Of a stretch of DNA of 64,000 bases, positions 1 to 9,658 are shown in pieces; position 1 is the stretch's first letter, and every line of letters starts with the position of its first letter. The notes under the pieces are model-generated. The model worked only from the letters and a program-made list of their open reading frames with translations, was not told where the DNA came from and did not search any database. Origin of the DNA: an uncultured Prevotellaceae bacterium. Its GTDB lineage: Bacteria; Bacteroidota; Bacteroidia; Bacteroidales; Bacteroidaceae. The translations under genes and the position numbers were made by a program. Location: positions 58,709 to 122,708 of the forward strand of contig CAMKTN010000001.1 in assembly GCA_946415705.1 (NCBI GenBank), given 5' to 3'.

Positions 1-3000
1 TGTATCACGACGTTGTTTTCGTTCTTGCTGTAGCGTGGGTCGATGAGCAGGTCGAGGGCATCGTAGTTGAAGTCGAACTTCTCGCGGTCGCCCTCCGACA
101 TCGAACTCCACGCCTCCAAGCCACGGTAGTTCTTGCCAGCCACATAGTAGTTACCGCCATAGAGTCCGGGGACGGTGCAGTAGTAGGCCGGTACGACATG
201 TGCCAAAAGGTCGGCGGCAATCTTCTTATCGGCATCCGTTGCACCTACCTTATTATACTTATCGTACAGCGTCTGCCACTCCGTCTGCGTCATCTTCGAA
301 TCTTTAAGAATGAGATTGTCCTTACTGATCTGGACGGTCTTGGTGCAGATGTACGCCTCAGCAACGCTACCGCTATGAGCAAGGGCGAAGGTCTGCGACA
401 CAGCAGTGCCGGGATAGTAGTTGTGATCTACGCCGCCTTCGGTGACGGTGATCTTACTCGTCACAAGATAGGCCGGCTGGAACGTAGCCTGACCACCGGG
501 GCGGTTGCCCACGGCTACAGCCTGATAGGTATCTTCAATGTTCTTGGAGATGAGGTCGCCTTCGGCATAGTTCTGCTGGCCGAGCATGGTGCTCGTGGAG
601 CCTTTAAGCCGGTAGGTAGGACCGTCCTCATAGTCAGACTGCCCGGATGTCAAGTCATCATATTCCGCCTTGTCAATCTTGCCTGTGTAAGACGTGTTCT
701 TCGGCGTGTACCACGTATCCCACTTCGAGGGGTTGTTCACCTCGTAGGTGAGCAGATAGCCCGTGTCGTGGCTGGCGTTGTTCGACTCGCGGAAGATGTA
801 ATCCTTCCCGGCAATTTCCTTGTCGGCGTTGAGGATGGTATGGCCCTCAGCATCGGTATAGGTGTGCGTGCCATAGCTGTTATACTCCGTGTCGGTCATC
901 ACGAGTGTGCCAGGCTCATGTAACGTGCCTCCGTCAATGCTCACGGATACGCAGTTCGTGTAGGTCTTCTCCACGAACAGCTCCCTCTCAGAGGTGCTCA
1001 ACAGATACCAGTCCCAATAGCTGATGGGATCGTTCGCATAGTAGGTATTGTCATTGATGACCATCTTTTTGCCGCTCTCCAGCTTCACGCCGGGTGCAGA
1101 ATAGTAGGCATAGCGGTTGGGCATCACATTCAGGAGTTTCATCTTGCCATGCGATGCGGCAGCGATGGTCAGCGGGATATCCACGGCCTCGCTGTAGGCA
1201 TTCGACGAACCTGTATAAGCAGAGATATATTGGTCATAGACGTAGGTCGTACCCTTGATATACCAGTAGTGGGCTGGGACACCGCCAGGAGCCTTATAGC
1301 CGTTCATATACCTATTACTTATATTATAGCAGTCGTCGATGATGGTCTGTGTGCTATGCACGAAGTTACCCGAACTCTGCCACTGCGTCTTGTAGTGGCC
1401 GTCCTCCGTGTCGTGTGTGTAGTCTGACGATGCCGAACCATCGTCGTCGTACTGGAATTTCTTCTGCGTAATGGCACCGGTGTTCAGTCCCGTCAGGATT
1501 GTGTTTTTCTTACCCGACAGCTTTCGCTTGCCGTGGATATTCTGTGCATAGACGAAGCCGCCGCCGATACCCGGAGCAACATTGATGAGGTCGAGTTCCA
1601 CGACACCCGTGATAGGACCCCAGACCTTTTCATAGAGCCCGGTACCGGTGCTCTTCTCGGTGGTAATCTCCAGATACACACCCGATGCCAGGGCCACCTT
1701 ATTGTGACTGTTACCGTTGTTGCGCTTGCGCTGTAGGTGGAACTCCTTCTTCCAGTCGTAGAAGGTGGCGGTGCCGTAAGGCTTGCCGTTGGCATCGGCC
1801 TGATAGGTGGCAATGTCGGTATTGTCCGTTGTACGGACATCACCGCTGGTGTCATCGCCGAAGTCAACGTCGCTGGTCAGCGCGCCGAGATAGTTCACGA
1901 TGTTGTAGATACCGAAGTAGTTGCCGTGTACCACTGCATCGCCGGCTATAGATTCCTTCTTGTTGAGCGACACCTCACGCACGCGGTTGATGGTGTAGTT
2001 GGTGTAGTCGACTTCTTCGGGCACACGGTCCTGAGCACCCTGCATCACCATGCGGCTGCCGAAGACACCGCAGAAGTCGGCACGCTGAATACTGTTCATC
2101 AAGCGGCCGGCATACACGGGCAGCACACCGCTCTCCTTCCAGTAGGCGGGATTCGGGATGTTCTTTCCGTAATTAGGTGATTCCGGCTTGTCATCTACAA
2201 CGATCATGCCTGTAACGTCCTTGAACAAGGTGAAGAAGTCGTCGGCTGTGATGGTAGAAGCCTTCGAGTTAGCATTCTCAGGGTCTTTCGGATTATAGCG
2301 CGTGCCATCTTTATCGACGCACGTTTGCAGGCAAGTGTATTTCAGTTCGTAGTAGGCTGCCTCGCGAGCAGGCAGAGCGTGATACTGATCGATGGTGATT
2401 TCCTTGGCAATCGAGTAGTAGTCGGTACCGTAGTTGGTGATGTTCAGTTCACGGTAGCCATCGACAAGGGTCAGGTTACCATCGCCGTAGAGTCCGCCGG
2501 TATAACCGGTACCCAGCGTGATCAGGTCGCGGTGGAACACATCGTGGATAGAGGCGGTGGCATTGCCGAAGACAGATGCGGTGTTGGCGCTCGTTGCCAT
2601 TGCACCCGATGGGTTGTTACCACCGGCAAACACGGCATTGTGGATAATGATACCGGCATCGTCCAGGTAAGCCCATTTGCTATCGCTATTCTTGTTGCCC
2701 AGCGTGTTCAGTTTCGCAGTAGGCACGAAATCTCCGGGGGCATAGCCCGTGCCATCGATTTCCACGGGGAGCTTCACCTGGCACATGGGTTCGACAACCA
2801 CCTTGCAGTCCTCGGTAAGGAGGTTCTCTTCGCCATCCTTGATGAAACCACTACCTTCGCCCGAGTCGGCCCAAGTGTGCTTGTAGTAGTAGCCCTGATG
2901 GGCGTCAACCCCATAGCGTTCGCCTATCTTGATGCCCTTGCCGAAGGTGCCGTCGGAATTCTCGTAAGCACTATAGACATGACCGATATCTCCACCGCCG

Positions 3001-6000
3001 AAGACGTTGCCATCACCCTTCTCCAGTCCGGCTTCAGTTCCAATCTCACCACCGTGGATATGTACCTCTGTCTGACCGAAGACAAAGCCGGGACAGTTCA
3101 GCGAGCCTACGCGGCCAAGGTTGTCGTTGCCGCGGCCACCACCATACACATTACGCTGGACGTGGCCTTTAAACATATCCACAAGGGTCTTACCCGGACG
3201 GTACATGCCTTTCAGCTCATAACCTGAACCACCAGATTTCGCTTTCATATCACCGCGTCCGATGGCCGCGACCTCGCCGCCGCCGAATACGCTGTTGCGC
3301 ACAAAACCGCCGTTGAGAATCACATGGGTCTTGTCAACGGTACTGTTGTCGATATAGCCGCCGCCGAACAGACAGCCGGCATCTACCAGCAGCTTGTTGG
3401 GAGTTGTCTTGGTGTCATCTTCTATCTTTTCAACGTATGCGCCACCTTTATATTCATAGCCGATGTAGCCTTTGTTGAGTTTCACGTGGGCCGTGCCATA
3501 GACTGCACCGCCCTCGCCACCGCCGTAGGCATTGCGCTGGATGGTGGGGATACCACTGGTGAAGCTGCTGCCGTCGAGGTCGCCGATGACCACATAGGTG
3601 TTTCCGGGGATATCATCGTCAGAGGTGTCCTTCACCCCGTCCGGGCCTGTCACAGGAACGCTGATGCCACCGTCATGACAACCGACATTTCCCTCCCAGC
3701 CGCCACCATAGACGTTACGGCAGGAGCCGCCCTTGATGTAGGCCGTGGCGCTGGCGGTGAAGCCATAGCGATTTGTGGAAGCGTTATAAGCACCGACCCT
3801 GGCGAAAGCATCATTCACCGCACCGGCAGTACCGCCGGCATAGATATCCTTCGTGACCTTACCACCAAGCAGCGCGATGTAAGTATGTCCCCATACATCG
3901 CCACTAAAGGGCATTGCACTCGAACCAAGGCCGCCACCGTAAGCATAGTTCACCACTTCTGCACCCTCGTTGATAATCACGTTGGTGCTATAGATGTATT
4001 GGCGCTTATTCTTCTCCTCTTCGGAAAACGCCGAGTAGTCTCTCTCGTCGATCTCTGCCTTTCTCACCAGAGAGGTGCTTCGCAGACCGGCGAAGGTTTC
4101 AAAATAGTTGTCGAAGGTTGCGTTCGGCGTGTAGTAGTGACCCAGCGACCAAGCATCCTTCCAAGCATTGTCCCATTCGGTCTTGTAGGACGGATTCAAC
4201 GTTCCGCCAACTTTGTCAGTCCAGCGTGCGGGATTATTCCAAGGTTCCTCTTCCGCAATGTTTACCGAAGGCTTTGCCTTATTATTCTGCATATACTGCT
4301 GCGCCGTCTCGGCATTCAGCACGTGGCCCATCTCACCGCCGCCATAGACCTCATACACCTTGGCACCGCTGAGCATCTCCACGTGAGTGTGTTCAGACCA
4401 GCTGTTGAAACCCTTGCCGGCACCATAGACCTTGGCCAGATAGCCCTTCGACTTGTCAGACCATATAGGCGACGAGATGTTCACATTGGTGAAGATGGCG
4501 CGACGCTGGTTATTGTTGCCGCCATAGACGGCACCGGTCACCACGGCCTGCTCGCTCGTGTTGCGATAGTTCACGATCGTCTGGATGACGTCGCAAGGCG
4601 GCAGAATCAGCAAACCGTAGGCACCACCGAAGATGTTCTTAACCTTGATGGTCGATTCCTCCGGCACGTTCACCACCGTGCGACAGGTGACACCCTCTCT
4701 GTAGCTGCCGCCATAGACATTACCGATCTCACCGTGCAGCAGGTCGATGATGGCCGACACCTTGTCACGGTCGTAGCCGGGGGCAAAGGTTATTTCCTTC
4801 TCCTGGCGCATGCCCACACCATTGTAGCTGCCGCCACCGAAGATTTCCACATTCTTGAAGCCATCATTTTTATTGTGGGTAAGGTCCACGAGGATGTAGC
4901 TACGGTCTTGCGCCTGGTCATCCTCGCGGCTGGCCGGATAACCCGTACCGGCACCGAAGACGCCGGCGATGCTGTTGCGGTCGTTGCTCTCAGGACGCAG
5001 GTTGATGAAGGCACTCTCCTGTCGGGGCATACGGCTGCCGATGCCATAGATCTCCGGTTTGTGATTATAGTCATAGTAGCCATACGAGCCACCGAAGATA
5101 GAGTCCACACGACCTTGGAGATATTCAATATACGCCGATGACTTCAGCAGATAGTCATGCTTACCGTCGGCATAGCCGTGCATCTGTTCCTTATTGGTTT
5201 CGTAGTCGCGGATACGGGTGGTGGCATCAAAGCCGTCCTCGTAGGCGCCATAGATAGTGCCGCCAAAGTCGTTACCGCCATAAACAATATCCCTTATCCA
5301 GGGGAAACCTAATTTATAGCCGCCGCTGCCATTGGGCTGACGACCGATGATGACCTCCGTATGTCCAAGGATGTTGGCATCGCAGGAACCGCCGAAAGCG
5401 TCATAGATGCGACCGTTACCTAAGTTGACGTACGTGTTGCCGCAGACGTCACCCTCGTTGCCGCCACCATAGATATATTCCGTCTCGGCCAGATCGTCGG
5501 CCGTGTCATCACTGGAATAGATGGGCGACGCGCCATTCAGGTTCACGGTGCTGCTGAAGGCCGGATCGAAGTAGTATTCCCGACCCGTGACAATACCGTG
5601 TTCGTCTATCACATCACGCGGTTTTCCAACCACGCCTTGCTCGCCGCCGCCATAAATCTGGAAGGCGTAGCCGTTGTTGTGGTTCACGGTAGTGCTGCCC
5701 CAGATCTCGGTTTCCTCACCATAACCGGCACCGAACACCGACAGGGCGATGGCCATCACGTCGTCACGCTGGTTCTCGAAGTTGATACCAGACTTAGGCT
5801 TCCCGAGGAAGTTAGATTCTCCAGAAGGTCCGAAAATCTCGTTTTTCTTGACGACGTCGTCGTTGATGTTGATGACCACGTTGCCGTTGACATGGCCGCT
5901 TTCATAACAGCCGCCATAGACGTTGCCACCCAAGAGACGCATCTCGGGATCGGTGGGGTCGCTCGCAGATGATGGTACGACGGGCACAAAACCTTGCACG

Positions 6001-8375
6001 AAGTAGTTGGTGCCGTCGGCAATTTCAGTGCCGTCGGCCTGGAACTCTCCTGCCCCTTCGACCGAGGTGTAATAGTAACCACCTGCTGTCAGCGTCTCGC
6101 CTGCTGCAACGGGAACAAAGCCCCACTTGTGTTTATTCCAGAAGAGGAAGTTCTTTATGCTGGGATTATGCCACCGGAGCGGTACGATAGATAGGTTATC
6201 GAGGTTGATTTCCAGACGGTCTTTGATCTTGCCCTCGCCATCGGTATAGCTGTCGCGCTCTGCCAGGCTTCCCAACAGGCCGCCCTCGTAGGACGCATTG
6301 TATAAGCCTGCAGCCACGTCGGCTTTATTGCAACCGCCTACGAATTTGTCATATACAATCAGTTCCTTGTTGACGGTGAACGTCTCCTTGCCAGGAATGG
6401 CCATGCTGCCTACATTACCTCCGCAGAAGAAGGAACCGACATAACTCGTATTAGGCTTGTATGTGTCTCTGTCACCGTTCGCCTCGCTGTCAAACACGAT
6501 GTCAGGCAACAGCTTCATGGTGACACCCTCCATGTACGAAGCAAACACTGTCTTATCCTTCAGTTCCAGCGAGCTATAGTCCGTGCCGCTATCGTCATCG
6601 TCAACTGTATTGCCATCGCTATCCACCCTCTGGGCATAGAGTTTCAGGATATCTGAGTTGGTCATCTCCTCGCCGTTGTTGCCGAGGAACACCTTGTCGG
6701 CAATCACGTGGGAACCAATCTTCAGCTCTACCATCGGCTCACTCTTCTTACTTTCCAAAGATGCGCTGTTACCACCTATATATACAGCGCCCTTGATGAT
6801 GGTGGGATGATTGGCATCTGTACCCTTCAGGCGAATGGACACCTGCTCGGCATTGGGGCGGTGGGCGTTGAGGGCATCAATGGATGTTGCAAAACCGTCT
6901 GTCGAATAATAGAAGTCGTTGCAAAGCCCGTCATCCTTCAGACTTGCATTGTCCGTGTAGGCGTATGCGCCGTTGCCGCCGCCATAGACGTTGCCTTCGA
7001 TGGTGGTGTAGATGCCGACGGCATTGCCGCCATACACATTACCCGTGATATCATTACCGCCATAGACGTTGGTGATATGTCCGCCATGCACGAGGACACG
7101 CGCCGACAGCTCGTTGGGGAATGCATAGCCGGGCAGGTTCGTGACGGGCGTATAGACACCGGCCAACATGGGCTTCACATCGGCCATACGGCAACCGCCA
7201 TAGACATTATCTACCCACAGCTTATCGCCATCTACGGGCTTCAGATCCAAGAGCAGACCTTCAGGACTGGTCATGCTGCCACGGTTACCGCCGGAGTAGA
7301 TGTCACGGATCTTGCCCTGCTGCACGTTCCATGTCGGACGTATAGCCATCTCGGCGCGGTTGTTGCCGCCGTAGATGCGTGCGAAGTTATAGTCGAAGGA
7401 GCCGAGGTTGCTCTGGAAGGGATTGAGCTGCACCCTGTCCTGATAGTAGCCGAGGACCGACCGTACAGCCGCAGCTTTCTTTTCATCTGTATCGTATTCG
7501 GGGTGATGTGAGACATACAGCTTCGCAAGTTCCAGCAGGTCGCTGCTCTCGTTAGCGATGTTCAGCGTGGTGCTCTCCGTGACGGTGGCGTTATTGCCGC
7601 CGCCATAGACATGGGCTATGCACCCGCCTTTGAGCTCGAGGTAGGTCTTGGCGATATTTGGAATGGTCAGCGGAGTCGCACTGGAGCCTACGATCACGTC
7701 GCCCTCCTTGACGATGTAATTGCCTGCGCCGTCTGTCAGCGGGTTGCCGCTGTCATCCACGTATGTGAAGTCGCCGTTGCCGCCGCCATAGAGCGAACCT
7801 ATGACCACAGGCCATTTCTCCACGGTGTTGCCATCCACGACCTCCGAGGAGCGACTGGTGCGCACGTAGGTTGTCCATGTGTCATTGACGACATTCATAT
7901 AGGGCTTTCTCTCGGCTGGCGTCACCTCTTCTCTGGCTTCTTCGGTCGGTATGACATCTGTCAGCTCCGTGGGCATCGCCTGTTTCACCGCCTGTGCCGA
8001 ACCGATGGTACCGGCGATATCATTACCACCATAGACATTGGTGATAGTGATGTCGCCCGTAGCATGTTCGCCGTCGATGTGCACAAAGGCATTTCCGCCC
8101 ACGTTCGCCATGCGGGCGCCGCCGAAGACGCTGTTCAAGTCGCCCTTATATACTGTCACCTTCGATGTGCCGCGCACAGGACCATGATTGCCGCCGCCAT
8201 ACACGTTGCCGCCAATCATAATCCTGTCCTCATCCTCACTCTGGGCCGCAGCTGCCAGAGGGAGCAGGCTCAGCAATAAGCAAAATAGGAATCTCCCATA
8301 GGCCCCATAAGCCCTATAAGCCCTATGAGCCCCATTCAATCCTATTATCTTCTTCTTTATCATTGTCACTGTCAT
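1..8375 (-). CDS. Giant secreted VYGGGN-repeat protein, putative fimbrial/surface adhesin (3' end outside window)
   Basis: The reading frame stays open from ATG at 8375 to the left edge, so at least 2,791 codons are visible and the C-terminus is missing. This start gives a Sec signal peptide: basic MTVTMIKKK, hydrophobic FLFCLLLSLLPLAAAA, likely cleavage after residue 44 (AAA-Q). The mature part is a chain of short Gly-rich units, (V/I)(Y/F)GGG or YGGN, first at residues 57-63 (NVYGGGN). They recur more than 30 times by eye, separated by 20-100 residues of Thr/Asn/Asp/Tyr-rich sequence. Such spacing suggests a beta-solenoid or stacked beta-sheet adhesin; that is inference, and I do not recognise a named family. 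It begins 6 bp after the stop of the preceding fimbrillin-type lipoprotein, so it probably belongs to the fimbrial operon as tip or surface adhesin. Residues 15-29 (GAHRAYRAYGAYGRF) are encoded by a minisatellite tract. Confidence 0.85.
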   Translation of the reverse strand, partial: MTVTMIKKKIIGLNGAHRAYRAYGAYGRFLFCLLLSLLPLAAAAQSEDEDRIMIGGNVYGGGNHGPVRGTSKVTVYKGDLNSVFGGARMANVGGNAFVHIDGEHATGDITITNVYGGNDIAGTIGSAQAVKQAMPTELTDVIPTEEAREEVTPAERKPYMNVVNDTWTTYVRTSRSSEVVDGNTVEKWPVVIGSLYGGGNGDFTYVDDSGNPLTDGAGNYIVKEGDVIVGSSATPLTIPNIAKTYLELKGGCIAHVYGGGNNATVTESTTLNIANESSDLLELAKLYVSHHPEYDTDEKKAAAVRSVLGYYQDRVQLNPFQSNLGSFDYNFARIYGGNNRAEMAIRPTWNVQQGKIRDIYSGGNRGSMTSPEGLLLDLKPVDGDKLWVDNVYGGCRMADVKPMLAGVYTPVTNLPGYAFPNELSARVLVHGGHITNVYGGNDITGNVYGGNAVGIYTTIEGNVYGGGNGAYAYTDNASLKDDGLCNDFYYSTDGFATSIDALNAHRPNAEQVSIRLKGTDANHPTIIKGAVYIGGNSASLESKKSEPMVELKIGSHVIADKVFLGNNGEEMTNSDILKLYAQRVDSDGNTVDDDDSGTDYSSLELKDKTVFASYMEGVTMKLLPDIVFDSEANGDRDTYKPNTSYVGSFFCGGNVGSMAIPGKETFTVNKELIVYDKFVGGCNKADVAAGLYNASYEGGLLGSLAERDSYTDGEGKIKDRLEINLDNLSIVPLRWHNPSIKNFLFWNKHKWGFVPVAAGETLTAGGYYYTSVEGAGEFQADGTEIADGTNYFVQGFVPVVPSSASDPTDPEMRLLGGNVYGGCYESGHVNGNVVININDDVVKKNEIFGPSGESNFLGKPKSGINFENQRDDVMAIALSVFGAGYGEETEIWGSTTVNHNNGYAFQIYGGGEQGVVGKPRDVIDEHGIVTGREYYFDPAFSSTVNLNGASPIYSSDDTADDLAETEYIYGGGNEGDVCGNTYVNLGNGRIYDAFGGSCDANILGHTEVIIGRQPNGSGGYKLGFPWIRDIVYGGNDFGGTIYGAYEDGFDATTRIRDYETNKEQMHGYADGKHDYLLKSSAYIEYLQGRVDSIFGGSYGYYDYNHKPEIYGIGSRMPRQESAFINLRPESNDRNSIAGVFGAGTGYPASREDDQAQDRSYILVDLTHNKNDGFKNVEIFGGGSYNGVGMRQEKEITFAPGYDRDKVSAIIDLLHGEIGNVYGGSYREGVTCRTVVNVPEESTIKVKNIFGGAYGLLILPPCDVIQTIVNYRNTSEQAVVTGAVYGGNNNQRRAIFTNVNISSPIWSDKSKGYLAKVYGAGKGFNSWSEHTHVEMLSGAKVYEVYGGGEMGHVLNAETAQQYMQNNKAKPSVNIAEEEPWNNPARWTDKVGGTLNPSYKTEWDNAWKDAWSLGHYYTPNATFDNYFETFAGLRSTSLVRKAEIDERDYSAFSEEEKNKRQYIYSTNVIINEGAEVVNYAYGGGLGSSAMPFSGDVWGHTYIALLGGKVTKDIYAGGTAGAVNDAFARVGAYNASTNRYGFTASATAYIKGGSCRNVYGGGWEGNVGCHDGGISVPVTGPDGVKDTSDDDIPGNTYVVIGDLDGSSFTSGIPTIQRNAYGGGEGGAVYGTAHVKLNKGYIGYEYKGGAYVEKIEDDTKTTPNKLLVDAGCLFGGGYIDNSTVDKTHVILNGGFVRNSVFGGGEVAAIGRGDMKAKSGGSGYELKGMYRPGKTLVDMFKGHVQRNVYGGGRGNDNLGRVGSLNCPGFVFGQTEVHIHGGEIGTEAGLEKGDGNVFGGGDIGHVYSAYENSDGTFGKGIKIGERYGVDAHQGYYYKHTWADSGEGSGFIKDGEENLLTEDCKVVVEPMCQVKLPVEIDGTGYAPGDFVPTAKLNTLGNKNSDSKWAYLDDAGIIIHNAVFAGGNNPSGAMATSANTASVFGNATASIHDVFHRDLITLGTGYTGGLYGDGNLTLVDGYRELNITNYGTDYYSIAKEITIDQYHALPAREAAYYELKYTCLQTCVDKDGTRYNPKDPENANSKASTITADDFFTLFKDVTGMIVVDDKPESPNYGKNIPNPAYWKESGVLPVYAGRLMNSIQRADFCGVFGSRMVMQGAQDRVPEEVDYTNYTINRVREVSLNKKESIAGDAVVHGNYFGIYNIVNYLGALTSDVDFGDDTSGDVRTTDNTDIATYQADANGKPYGTATFYDWKKEFHLQRKRNNGNSHNKVALASGVYLEITTEKSTGTGLYEKVWGPITGVVELDLINVAPGIGGGFVYAQNIHGKRKLSGKKNTILTGLNTGAITQKKFQYDDDGSASSDYTHDTEDGHYKTQWQSSGNFVHSTQTIIDDCYNISNRYMNGYKAPGGVPAHYWYIKGTTYVYDQYISAYTGSSNAYSEAVDIPLTIAAASHGKMKLLNVMPNRYAYYSAPGVKLESGKKMVINDNTYYANDPISYWDWYLLSTSERELFVEKTYTNCVSVSIDGGTLHEPGTLVMTDTEYNSYGTHTYTDAEGHTILNADKEIAGKDYIFRESNNASHDTGYLLTYEVNNPSKWDTWYTPKNTSYTGKIDKAEYDDLTSGQSDYEDGPTYRLKGSTSTMLGQQNYAEGDLISKNIEDTYQAVAVGNRPGGQATFQPAYLVTSKITVTEGGVDHNYYPGTAVSQTFALAHSGSVAEAYICTKTVQISKDNLILKDSKMTQTEWQTLYDKYNKVGATDADKKIAADLLAHVVPAYYCTVPGLYGGNYYVAGKNYRGLEAWSSMSEGDREKFDFNYDALDLLIDPRYSKNENNVVI
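8299..8336 (-). repeat. CCCATARGC minisatellite in the giant adhesin signal peptide
   Basis: Units like ATAGGCCCC, ATAAGCCCT, ATGAGCCCC, read as AHRAYRAYGAYG. Confidence 0.8.
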
Positions 8376-8381
8376 ATTACC

Positions 8382-9614
8382 CTACTCCACCGTCACCGTC
8401 GGACTGTTCAGGTCCGGCTCCGAGAGCACATACAGATAGGTGGGTTGTATAGTCAGGTTGATGGTATATCGTCGTCCTCTCAGGAACTCCGTCTGTTGGT
8501 CGAAGAGGCTGAGCGAGAAGGTGTTCGTGGCCTTGCAGTCCTTGCGGAGAAGGTTGCCCTCGGGGTGACCGTCCGACGGATTCTTGTCATAGACATCGTA
8601 CGTACTGGTAAGCTTTATCTTTGTGATGCCGCGTGGCATGAACTGGCATTGATATACGCTGGGCGTCATGGAGAGCAGCTCGCCTGCCGACGACGCGAAC
8701 ACCGTGGCGGCGCTCATCGCGGCCCCCTTCGGTGTGAACACGATACTCTCGATGGGGTCGCTGCCGTCGAGGGTCTTGTTGAGGGTGATGGTAATACATG
8801 TCTTCTCCGTCGTAGGCTCGTCGCCCGCACTCGTCTCCACCTGCAGCTCCTTCAGCTTGATGGTGCGCAGTGCAGCATAGTCACCATGCACCCTGATGCT
8901 GAAACTCAGTGCCGCATAGAGGTGGTCGAAGAGCAGATATATGTAGTTGCCGCCGGCCTCAGCGCCTCGGTTGGCCTTGGCCTGGTAGTAGAAGTTGCCG
9001 CGGCGCAGGCCCGTGACGCTGTAGTCGGCATCGGCCTTATAGTCATCCTTGCCGTTCGTGGCACCTATCACCACGCAGACGTCCGACGGCGTCACCGACG
9101 GCACATTGTCTAATGTCATCACGGCACCGTCGCTGTAGGCGCTGTTGTCACCGGGCGTAGAGGATGAGGATATGGCGCATGTCATGCCGGGTGTATGAGG
9201 TGCATAGCCATAGAGATAGTAGTTGGCCTCGGCATCGAGTTCAATATCTGTGCGCCATTTGCCGCTGCTCTTGAACAGGTAGCCCTTCTTAGGTTTCTCC
9301 CCGTCTTGTGTGAGGCAGATGCCGATGGCCTTGTCAGCGACATCGTAGGGCAGGAACGTCGTGGGCGGGATCCACGCGCGGGTAGCCATCACATGCTCGT
9401 CATAGCTCGTCATGCAGCTCATCACCTCCACAGTCGTCTCCGTCACCGCCATCTCATCGACCTCCTCCTGGCCAGAGCAGCCGCCCAGAAGCCCCAGAAG
9501 CCCCATGAGCCTTATAAGCCTCATAGGCCCCATAGGCCCCATAGACCCTATGAGCCTCCTCAACCAGCTATGTCCTTGTTCTCTATTCATTATCTCTTTA
9601 AATCTCTTTTTCAT
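8382..9614 (-). CDS. Fimbrillin-type (Mfa-like/FimB-like) lipoprotein, 410 aa
   Basis: Probable minor fimbrial subunit or anchor exported as a lipoprotein. The N-terminus has a hydrophobic stretch ending in LLGGC-S, with the lipidated Cys at residue 46. The body contains the YYLYGYAPH and LYAALSFSIRV blocks often seen in Mfa-like fimbrillin proteins of Bacteroidota, followed by beta-rich sequence ending in PTVTVE. ATG at 9614 is used; ATG at 9590 (MNREQG) is an alternative that keeps the lipobox. Residues ~24-45 (GSMGPMGPMRLIRLMGLLG..) come from the CCCATARGC minisatellite, so the signal peptide is largely repeat-derived. It sits 41 bp downstream of the 450-aa lipoprotein gene, with a REP-like palindrome in the gap, and 6 bp before the giant adhesin. 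Confidence 0.75.
   Translation of the reverse strand: MKKRFKEIMNREQGHSWLRRLIGSMGPMGPMRLIRLMGLLGLLGGCSGQEEVDEMAVTETTVEVMSCMTSYDEHVMATRAWIPPTTFLPYDVADKAIGICLTQDGEKPKKGYLFKSSGKWRTDIELDAEANYYLYGYAPHTPGMTCAISSSSTPGDNSAYSDGAVMTLDNVPSVTPSDVCVVIGATNGKDDYKADADYSVTGLRRGNFYYQAKANRGAEAGGNYIYLLFDHLYAALSFSIRVHGDYAALRTIKLKELQVETSAGDEPTTEKTCITITLNKTLDGSDPIESIVFTPKGAAMSAATVFASSAGELLSMTPSVYQCQFMPRGITKIKLTSTYDVYDKNPSDGHPEGNLLRKDCKATNTFSLSLFDQQTEFLRGRRYTINLTIQPTYLYVLSEPDLNSPTVTVE
9478..9560 (-). repeat. CCCATARGC minisatellite in the 410-aa lipoprotein signal peptide
   Basis: About nine 9-bp units (AGAAGCCCC, ATGAGCCTT, ATAGGCCCC), read as IGSMGPMGPMRLIRLMGLLG. Confidence 0.85.
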
Positions 9615-9620
9615 TCCACT

Positions 9621-9658
9621 CCCCTCTCTGCATAGAGAGGGGTTGGGGGTGAGTCTTA
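9621..9658. repeat. REP-like palindrome between two fimbrial lipoprotein genes
   Basis: CCCCTCTCTGCATAGAGAGG then GGTTGGGGGTGAGTCT fills the 41-bp gap between the 450-aa and 410-aa genes. Confidence 0.8.

Noticed and set aside
3324..5141. A 605-aa plus-strand open frame, with others across 1-8.3 kb
   Set aside because: They are antisense shadows of the giant VYGGGN protein, which has a signal peptide and repeated protein-level motifs; the plus frames have neither.
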